In this document: positions 18,404-23,941 of the stretch, one piece after another
Numbering within the stretch: the first letter of the stretch is position 1
How the letters are laid out: every line of letters begins with the position of its first letter
From: CAZOIA01 sp964579675
GTDB taxonomy: Bacteria > Planctomycetota > Phycisphaerae > UBA1845 > PWPN01
DNA: 42,141 bases
Assembly: GCA_964579675.1 (NCBI GenBank)
Contig: CAZOIA010000021.1
Location: 1-42,141 of the forward strand
Direction of reading: 5' to 3'
The notes under the pieces: generated by a model
Told to the model about the DNA's origin: nothing
Databases searched by the model: none
What the model saw: the letters and a program-made list of their open reading frames with translations, nothing else
Position numbers and translations under genes: made by a program

Positions 18404-19846
18404 ATTGTTGAACGCTCGGATCAGCTTGTCCCAGTCGGCCGCCTGGGCGAAGACCTCTGCCCAGAAGTCCGGATCCCAGAGTTGCCGCAGCTCATCCGCC
18501 GTCCGGCCCTGCTGCTCCACCCAGGTGAAGTATTTGAAGTTGTGCAGCGCCTTGCGGTCGCGATAGGACAACTCGCGCAAATGGTCGATGCCGACGCCTT
18601 CAAGGTACCGGGCGAAGTGGCGGGCGGCGTCGATGTCCGTATAGAGGCCGTGAAGTTCTCGCTGCTCGCGGACGCGGCTCGCATACAGGTCCATCGAATC
18701 GGTCAGCGGCGTGAAGATGACATCGCGCCCGCTCAACTCGAAGTACCTGGCGGTCTTGATCGCCGCGATCAGGTTGCAGATACTCGATATCCCCAGGTCC
18801 GGCAGGTGCTCGATGACGCCCGCCGGCACGCCGGTCCTGGCAAGGAGGGCATGACCCGCGTCCTCGTTGAACAGCCGCATCAAAGCCATGCACTGCTCGT
18901 CATCGACGGCGATCACCATGTCGGTGTTGCGAACATTGTGAATCCAGGGCACGTGCTTGTCGCCGATACCCTCGATGCGATGCCCGCCGAACCCGCATTG
19001 CAGCAGCGTGGGGCATTGCAGCGCCTCGGCCGCGACGACCCTGATCGCGGGAAACCGGGTCCGCAGGTAGTCGCCGGCGGCGATGGTGCCGCCCGATCCG
19101 GTGGCGGAGACGTAGGCGGCCAGCCGGTTCCCGGGCCCGGCGAGGCGGCCGTAGGTCTCCTCGAACATCGACCCCGTCACTTCGTAGTGCCAGATCGCGT
19201 TGCCGAATTCGTCGAACTGGTTGAAGATGACGCAGTCGGGGCGCGTCTTGCGAATCTCCCAGCACTTGTCGTAGATCTCCTTGACATTCGATTCGCAGCC
19301 GGGGGTCGCAATGACCTCCGCCCCGACGGCCCGCAGCCAGTCGAAGCGTTCCCGGCTCATCTCCTCGGGCAGGATCGCCACGGCCTGGCACGCCAGCAGC
19401 GCGCAATCGAACGCCCCGCCCCGGCAATAGTTCCCAGTGGAGGGCCAGACCGCCTTCTGGGTGGTCGGGTCGAACTGGCCCGACACCAGCCGGGGAACCA
19501 GACACCCGAACCCCGCCCCGACCTTGTGCGAACCGGTGGGGAAGTGCCGGCCGATCAGGCCGACGATGCGCGCCTCCACACCCGTGAGCGCCGGCGGGAA
19601 CTCGATCCAGTTGCCCCGCCCGAAAAGCCCACCCTCGGTTTCAGGCTCGTTCTTCCACGTGATCCGAAACAGGTTCAGCGGATTCACGTCCTGCATGCCC
19701 ACACCGGCCAGCCGCTTCGTGATCTCGGCCGGGATCAACGAGGGGTCCTTCTGCTGGGCGAACGTTGGAATGATGATGTTGCGCTCGCGGCAACGCTGGG
19801 CCGTTCTGACAAGAACCTTTTCATTGATCCTGGGGATCAGTTGCAT
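18383..19846 (-). CDS. Fold-type-II PLP-dependent enzyme (cysteine-synthase/TrpB-like superfamily), substrate unknown
   Basis: The 487-residue protein carries PTGSHKVGAG, in which Lys108 is the likely PLP Schiff-base lysine, STGNYCRGGAFDCALLA as the substrate/cofactor loop, and SATGSGGTIAAGDYL as the phosphate-binding glycine loop. It is longer than cysteine synthase, with about 55 extra residues before the core and an extended C-terminus (WDPDFWAEVF). Its start lies 7 bases after the stop of the threonine-synthase-like gene, so they are probably one operon. In E. coli the comparable locus holds YgeX, a diaminopropionate ammonia-lyase of the same fold; this protein does not resemble what I recall of YgeX. 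I infer a lyase acting on an amino-acid-like product of purine-ring opening. The C-terminal residues EVRSEK are encoded by the heptamer array. Confidence 0.72.
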   Translation of the reverse strand: MQLIPRINEKVLVRTAQRCRERNIIIPTFAQQKDPSLIPAEITKRLAGVGMQDVNPLNLFRITWKNEPETEGGLFGRGNWIEFPPALTGVEARIVGLIGRHFPTGSHKVGAGFGCLVPRLVSGQFDPTTQKAVWPSTGNYCRGGAFDCALLACQAVAILPEEMSRERFDWLRAVGAEVIATPGCESNVKEIYDKCWEIRKTRPDCVIFNQFDEFGNAIWHYEVTGSMFEETYGRLAGPGNRLAAYVSATGSGGTIAAGDYLRTRFPAIRVVAAEALQCPTLLQCGFGGHRIEGIGDKHVPWIHNVRNTDMVIAVDDEQCMALMRLFNEDAGHALLARTGVPAGVIEHLPDLGISSICNLIAAIKTARYFELSGRDVIFTPLTDSMDLYASRVREQRELHGLYTDIDAARHFARYLEGVGIDHLRELSYRDRKALHNFKYFTWVEQQGRTADELRQLWDPDFWAEVFAQAADWDKLIRAFNNEVRSEK

Positions 19847-19853
19847 ACGCCCA

Positions 19854-21146
19854 TCAACCCTCGACCACTTGCCGGACTGCGTTCAGATCAGGCGCGATGT
19901 CGATCGGCCTGCCCGCAGCCTCCATCGCCGAGTGCACATCCTTCAGACCGCTGCCCGTGATCACCGCCAGCACGCTGGCGTCTTCGGCAATGATTCCTCT
20001 CCGGGCCGCGGCGTGCACACCCGCCACGGCGGCCGCCGCCGCCGGCTCGGCAAAGACGCCCGCCAGCCGACCCGTTTGCCGGACCGCCGCCAGGATCGCC
20101 TGGTCCGATACCTCCACAAACGCGCCGTCACTTTCACGCACGGCAAGGACCGCCTTACGAAGGTTCCGCGGCACCGGCACGTCGATGCTGTCGGCAAGCG
20201 TGTGCTTGAATCGGTCCTGATCAGCCGGCTCGCCGTGAAACGCCCTGGCCACCGGATCGACGCTCGCCGCCTGCACGCCCAGCAGCCTCGGCTGCCAGTC
20301 AATCAACCCCAGTTCCCGCATCTGCCGCAGGCCCTTGCCCACGCCTGCGATCGTGCAGCCGTCACCGACGCTGACCACCACCCAGTCCGGCGGATGCTCG
20401 CGACATTGCTCCGCAATCTCCATACCGCCGGTCTTCTTACCTTCCACCAGATACGGGTTGATCGCACAGTTGCGGTTATACCACCCGAAGGCTTCGCACG
20501 CGCTCATGCACAGATCGTACGCCTGGGCGTAAGTGCCGTGTACTCGGAACACCGTCGCCCCGTAGACCAGCAGTTGGGCGATCTTGGGCTCCGGAGCCGA
20601 GTTCGGCACGAAGATCACCGCGCCCAGCCCGGCCATCGCCGCATGGCCGGCCAGGCTGCTGGCGGCGTTGCCCGTCGATGCGCACGCAATGGTTGTCGTC
20701 CCGGAAAAGGTATCAGGGGCCTTTTGCCGGAGCGGCCTTGAGGGTGCTTCGCCCGGGAGGGTCCCGACCCTTTCTCCGCACGCCTTTACCACCGCCACCG
20801 ACGACGCCCGATCCTTGAACGAGGCGGTCGGATTACGACCCTCATCCTTGAGCCGGAGCGAGCCTACGCCCACCTCCGCCGCGAGCCGCGGTGCCGGCAC
20901 GATCGGCGTCCACCCCACCGGCCAGTCCGGCACCTCATCAAGCGGCAGCAGCTCGCGATACCGCCAGTGGCTCTGCGATCTGCCGTGCAGGCTGTCCCAG
21001 CTCAGCGTCCTGTTCACTGCCGACAGATCGTACCGGACGTCGAGGATCCCGTCCTTGCCCCCGCACGCCGGGCAGGTGTACGCCGCCTGATCCGGCAGGT
21101 ACGACCGGTTGCAGGAAACACATACCAGTTCGGTAACCAGTGACAT
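19854..21146 (-). CDS. Threonine-synthase-like PLP enzyme with an in-frame insert
   Basis: The 430-residue protein has an N-terminal zinc ribbon (Cys9, Cys12, Cys25, Cys28) and the PLP motif NPTASFKDRAS with Lys111. ACASTGNAASSLAGHAAMAG, FVPNSAPEPKI, VSVGDGCTIAG and ITGSGLKD are typical of threonine synthase and its relatives. Between KACGERVG and TTIACASTGN about 25 residues (roughly 124-149, DNA 20700-20777) have no counterpart in the family as I know it and read like translated repeat. A housekeeping ThrC would normally sit near thrA/thrB; here the neighbours are purine-degradation genes, so a beta-elimination or replacement reaction in that pathway is an alternative. Transcription is toward the second PLP enzyme. 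It starts 65 bp after the end of the BolA-like gene. Confidence 0.75.
   Translation of the reverse strand: MSLVTELVCVSCNRSYLPDQAAYTCPACGGKDGILDVRYDLSAVNRTLSWDSLHGRSQSHWRYRELLPLDEVPDWPVGWTPIVPAPRLAAEVGVGSLRLKDEGRNPTASFKDRASSVAVVKACGERVGTLPGEAPSRPLRQKAPDTFSGTTTIACASTGNAASSLAGHAAMAGLGAVIFVPNSAPEPKIAQLLVYGATVFRVHGTYAQAYDLCMSACEAFGWYNRNCAINPYLVEGKKTGGMEIAEQCREHPPDWVVVSVGDGCTIAGVGKGLRQMRELGLIDWQPRLLGVQAASVDPVARAFHGEPADQDRFKHTLADSIDVPVPRNLRKAVLAVRESDGAFVEVSDQAILAAVRQTGRLAGVFAEPAAAAAVAGVHAAARRGIIAEDASVLAVITGSGLKDVHSAMEAAGRPIDIAPDLNAVRQVVEG
20700..20777 (-). repeat. Putative repeat-derived in-frame insert in the threonine-synthase-like gene
   Basis: This stretch encodes GERVGTLPGEAPSRPLRQ and adjoining residues, a proline/arginine-rich segment at a place where relatives pass directly from a helix to the CASTGN loop. 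On the coding strand it contains GCGGAGAAAGGG (20767-20778) followed by GTCGGGACC, loosely resembling GCGGAGAAGGGG in the repeat at 14299-14350. The link to that repeat is weak; the extra length is the main evidence. Confidence 0.4.
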
Positions 21147-21211
21147 GTCTTCTCGGAGAAAAGAGTCTCTTCAAAGGCCCACGCTGTGCTGTGGCTTCGG
21201 CGCGATGCGGT

Positions 21212-21496
21212 TCAGACCTCGACGCCTGACGCTTCCTCAGGGGTGAGGGTAAGGATCATACTGACAAGCAATTCCTCTTGTGGTTGGAGGGACTTCTTCG
21301 CAATGCGCCACACAAGATCCTGGCGCTCCGAATGGCTCATCTTCTTGAAGTTGCCGGCGAGCACCATGAAGCGGTAGAGCTTCGTCATCGGAATGGGTTC
21401 AGAACTGATCTTCGCGGAAATGCCTGCCGCTTCGAGGTCATCCTTCAAACCTCTTCTCAACTTCGCTACGAAGGGCGGTGCTTTCACTCTAGCCAT
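21212..21496 (-). CDS. Small BolA-like alpha/beta protein, partner of a HEPN-like protein
   Basis: The 94-residue product has a basic N-terminal helix (VKAPPFVAKLRRGLKDDLEAA), a strand region, and a second half (LYRFMVLAGNFKKMSHSERQ, then a hydrophobic helix and ILTLTPEEA). The order strand, 'F..MSHSERQDLVW', helix, 'tLTPEE' resembles the C-terminal half of BolA/IbaG proteins. The usual RH(r/k).vy motif is only approximate (ERQDLVW), so the assignment is tentative. Its ATG overlaps the last 13 bases of the upstream HEPN-like gene, which implies translational coupling. No enzyme motif is present. It could be an antitoxin-like or regulatory partner, but the function is unknown. Confidence 0.6.
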   Translation of the reverse strand: MARVKAPPFVAKLRRGLKDDLEAAGISAKISSEPIPMTKLYRFMVLAGNFKKMSHSERQDLVWRIAKKSLQPQEELLVSMILTLTPEEASGVEV

Positions 21497-21999
21497 GGTT
21501 TCAGTTCCTTGATCTGATTGACGAAGTCCCCGGCCTCCTTGTTACTGGCACTCTGGGGAGAGTAACGGGCGAGAATCGTCCAGTTGGCGCAGATTCTCCT
21601 CAGGTTACCGGTCAACCTGTTATCATCTCTTTGCTCAACCGCAGCCAGCCGGACCGTGACCTCGGGCAAGTGACTGAGTATCTCATCGAGTTGGTGAGAC
21701 CGGTAGCACAAATGCCACAACCACTGGTCCCGCTTTGCCCGTCCCGCGGGGGAGCCAGCCGACTTGAGCCAGGGAAACCTCTCCAGGAGTTTCGCCTTCA
21801 AGAGGCACTCGATGACGAATCCACCCAGATACATGGCTCCATTAGCGCGGGCGTTCTTCCCGGATCTCCGAAGGCATTCCGCGTCATCCAGGCGACGGTC
21901 GGCAACGGTGCGCAACTGATTAGGATGCAACCGAAACCTACTGAATATACTCGGCGCTCGACGGGAACCGGAAGAAGCTTTTCGCGTTCGCCTCACCAT
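21484..21999 (-). CDS. HEPN-like domain protein
   Basis: The start at 21999 (171 residues) is preferred over an upstream ATG at 22179 that would overlap the ferredoxin gene and add 60 arginine-rich residues without family character. The core RRLDDAECLRRSGKNARANG then YLGGFVIECLLKA (57-69) matches the helix pair typical of HEPN proteins (AGYxxECxLKA). RDQWLWH (Arg90 to His96) fits the R-x4-6-H RNase signature, and SHQLDEILSHLPEV is the usual following helix. Some HEPN proteins are toxin RNases paired with MNT antitoxins; here the partner is the overlapping BolA-like gene. The upstream sequence offers a good promoter with almost no leader (22010-22038). Base composition is less GC-rich than in flanking genes, which may suggest transfer. 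Confidence 0.7.
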   Translation of the reverse strand: MVRRTRKASSGSRRAPSIFSRFRLHPNQLRTVADRRLDDAECLRRSGKNARANGAMYLGGFVIECLLKAKLLERFPWLKSAGSPAGRAKRDQWLWHLCYRSHQLDEILSHLPEVTVRLAAVEQRDDNRLTGNLRRICANWTILARYSPQSASNKEAGDFVNQIKELKPWLE

Positions 22000-22009
22000 T
22001 TTGGCAAAT

Positions 22010-22038
22010 AGCCTATCCCCACTCCTTGGGCGGGTCAA
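22010..22038 (-). promoter_or_regulatory. Candidate sigma-70-like promoter of the HEPN-like/BolA-like pair
   Basis: On the - strand TTGACC (plus 22033-22038) and TAGGCT (plus 22010-22015) are separated by exactly 17 bases. The ATG begins 10 bases after the -10 box, so transcription would start only a few bases before it and give a nearly leaderless mRNA. The -10 hexamer is a poor match, so confidence is moderate. Confidence 0.35.
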
Positions 22039-22088
22039 GCGTGGGAAGATTCGGCAACTGGATGTCCCGAATTGAGAACCTGCCAGGA

Positions 22089-22403
22089 TCATGCCAATTC
22101 GATCCGGACCGAGGAGATCACTCCCGGCAGGCCGATCGATTCGGGGCAAGCGGCCTGACACGCACCGCATTGCATGCAAAGGTGGGCGCGCTCCTTGCCG
22201 AGCTTCTCATAGGCGGCGCTGGCCACGTCCCGCTCGCCGTAGTTGTGCACGTAGGCATGATACCGGAGCATGTCGGCGACGTTGATGCCCTGCGGACAGA
22301 CCCGGGTGCAGGCACCGCAGTGACGGCACGAACCGCGCGTCTCGGCAAGGACTTTCTCTTCGATGCGGTCCAGTTCCGCACGAGGGAGTCTGAGCGTGGG
22401 CAA
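22089..22403 (-). CDS. Orphan two-[4Fe-4S] ferredoxin-like domain, possible remnant of a larger oxidoreductase
   Basis: The 104-residue product contains two CxxCxxCxxxCP motifs: Cys26/29/32/36 (CRHCGACTRVCPQGI) and Cys76/79/82/86 (CMQCGACQAACPESI), each able to hold one 4Fe-4S cluster. The spacing and the segment GINVADMLRYHAYVHNYG between them match the ferredoxin tail found at the C-terminus of some aldo/keto reductases. No aldo/keto reductase lies upstream: the frame opens with a TTG, and before it there are only palindromic repeats and a stop at about 22479. It is therefore a truncated tail or a free-standing electron carrier. It lies divergently 160 bp from the molybdenum hydroxylase genes, which need electron acceptors; a partnership is conjecture. 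Confidence 0.65.
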   Translation of the reverse strand: MPTLRLPRAELDRIEEKVLAETRGSCRHCGACTRVCPQGINVADMLRYHAYVHNYGERDVASAAYEKLGKERAHLCMQCGACQAACPESIGLPGVISSVRIELA

Positions 22404-22413
22404 CGGCTCCGAG

Positions 22414-22432
22414 CCGGGCTCACAGAGCCCGG
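22414..22432. repeat. 19-bp palindrome, copy 1 (8-bp stem, ACA loop)
   Basis: CCGGGCTCACAGAGCCCGG is a perfect inverted repeat around ACA. A sister copy lies at 22473-22491, 59 bases downstream start to start. Confidence 0.85.
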
Positions 22433-22472
22433 TGCCCCTTCGCAGCGTGAAGTTCTCACCTCCGAGGAAACA

Positions 22473-22491
22473 CCGGCCTCACAGAGGCCGG
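22473..22491. repeat. 19-bp palindrome, copy 2 with compensatory change
   Basis: CCGGCCTCACAGAGGCCGG differs from copy 1 only at positions 5 and 15, which pair with each other. A G-C pair is replaced by C-G, so the stem is kept. Confidence 0.85.
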
Positions 22492-22565
22492 CTCTGATCG
22501 CGCCGGACTAAAAACGTACAGCGCCAGCGGTTCGTTCATTGTCGCCAGGTCTTACTACCGATACT

Positions 22566-23396
22566 ATGATTCGCATGTTTCATCAGCCAGCACAGTTCGC
22601 CGAGGCCCTCGATCTCAAAGCCCGCTGGGGTGAGGCCATCACGCCGCTGGCCGGCGGAACCGACCTGCTGGTGGCGCTGAACCGCGGGCAGTGGCAGCCG
22701 CAACACATCCTGGACATGACCCGCATCGGCGGCAACACCTCGATCAAGCGCGACAACGGAGCGTATGCCATCGCCGGGGGGGCCACCCACTCGCAACTGT
22801 CAACCCTGCCCGTGACCGCCCTGGCCGCAGCGGCCCTGAGCGTCGGTGGCCCCCAGATCCGTAACCGCGGCACCATCGCGGGCAACCTGGCGACGGCCTC
22901 GCCGGCCGGCGACGCGTCAACCGCCCTGCTCGCGCTCGACGCGACCGTCGAGCTGGCTCACGCCGACCGCGGCTCGCGCGAGCTGCCGGTTCGCAACTTC
23001 TTCCTGGATTACCGGAGAACTGCGCTGCAGCGGGACGAGCTCCTCGCGCGAATCCGAATCCCCGCCGACTGGGCCACCACCTGGCACAAGATCGGAAAAC
23101 GCAACTCGGTCAATATCAGCGTCGTCTGTTGCGCGATTGGCCGATCGCCTGCCGGCCGCTATTGCGTGGCTCTCGGCTCCGTCGGCCCTTATCCACTTCG
23201 AGCAGGCAAGACCGAGGAGCTTCTGAACGCATACCCGCTCACCGCCGAGTTGATCGACGAAGCCGCTGCCCTGGTAATGACCGAGGTATCACCGATTGAC
23301 GATCACCGGGCCTCGGCGGCTTACCGCCGGGCGATGTGCGGCACAGTGATTCGGCGAATGCTTGCGGAAACCTTCCTGCCAGCCCGGAGACGGTGA
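22566..23396 (+). CDS. Molybdenum hydroxylase FAD-binding subunit (xanthine dehydrogenase family, YgfM/CoxM-like)
   Basis: From the ATG at 22566 the 276-residue protein opens MIRMFHQPAQFAEALDL, the usual start for this subunit. FAD motifs are PLAGGTDLLVALNRG near residue 33 and GGPQIRNRGTIAGNLATASPAGD near residue 95, followed by the CO-dehydrogenase flavoprotein C-terminal domain. The subunit passes electrons from the 2Fe-2S centres to NAD or another acceptor. Its stop overlaps the next start (TGATG at 23394-23398), so the subunits are translationally coupled. In E. coli the equivalent YgfM is encoded between ssnA and xdhD. An upstream TTG at 22539 would add nine residues of no family character and was not used. 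Confidence 0.9.
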   Translation: MIRMFHQPAQFAEALDLKARWGEAITPLAGGTDLLVALNRGQWQPQHILDMTRIGGNTSIKRDNGAYAIAGGATHSQLSTLPVTALAAAALSVGGPQIRNRGTIAGNLATASPAGDASTALLALDATVELAHADRGSRELPVRNFFLDYRRTALQRDELLARIRIPADWATTWHKIGKRNSVNISVVCCAIGRSPAGRYCVALGSVGPYPLRAGKTEELLNAYPLTAELIDEAAALVMTEVSPIDDHRASAAYRRAMCGTVIRRMLAETFLPARRR

Positions 23397-23941
23397 TGCC
23401 GACGAACCCAAGTGAACACGGGCCCGATGCAGTACCTCCCTTCGACGGGCCCACGTGGCACTGGCGATGCATCGTAAACGGCGAGACCGTCGAGCGGGAC
23501 CTCCCCGTCGGCACCACGCTGCTCCACGCACTTCGGGACTACTGCTCGCTGACCGGCACCAAGGGTGCGTGCGAGGAGGGGGAGTGCGGCTCCTGCACCG
23601 TGCTGCTGGACGGCAGGCCGGTCAACAGTTGTCTCGTGCTGGCGGCGCAAGCTCAGGATCGAGAGGTCACCACGATCGAGGGCCTCGCCTCCGGCGGGAA
23701 GCTGCACATCCTCCAGGAGAAGTTCCTCGCCGCCGGCGCAGCCCAGTGCGGCTACTGTACGCCGGGGCTGATCATGGCCGCCGCCGCCCTGCTTAACGAG
23801 AAACCCGACCCTACGCCGCAGGAGCTCCTCGAAGGCATGGAGGGCAACATCTGCCGCTGCACCGGATACCAGGGCATCCACGAAGCGATCCGGCAAGCGG
23901 CCGCGGAATGGTCCACGGCCGAGCAGGGGGACAGTCCGTGA
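23396..23941 (+). CDS. Molybdenum hydroxylase 2Fe-2S subunit (XdhC/CoxS-like)
   Basis: The 181-residue protein carries both 2Fe-2S sites of the family. The plant-ferredoxin-type site is Cys59, Cys64, Cys67 and Cys79 (GACEEGECGSCTVLLDG, NSC), and the helical site is Cys118, Cys121, Cys153 and Cys155 (CGYCTPGLIMAA, NICRCTGY). It relays electrons from the molybdenum centre to the flavin subunit. The start at 23396 is taken because it overlaps the stop of the FAD gene as ATGA. About 20 extra residues (PTNPSEHGPDAVPPFDG) precede the usual start of the fold. The stop overlaps the GTG start of the large subunit. Confidence 0.92.
   Translation: MPTNPSEHGPDAVPPFDGPTWHWRCIVNGETVERDLPVGTTLLHALRDYCSLTGTKGACEEGECGSCTVLLDGRPVNSCLVLAAQAQDREVTTIEGLASGGKLHILQEKFLAAGAAQCGYCTPGLIMAAAALLNEKPDPTPQELLEGMEGNICRCTGYQGIHEAIRQAAAEWSTAEQGDSP

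Noticed and set aside
18482..20741. Two long + strand frames (to 19960, and 19437-20741)
   Set aside because: They lie antisense to the two PLP-enzyme genes, whose motifs are clear. The open frames follow from high GC at third codon positions.
22026..22511. 161-codon + strand frame
   Set aside because: It is antisense to the two-cluster ferredoxin, whose eight cysteines are precisely spaced, and its end covers the palindromes.
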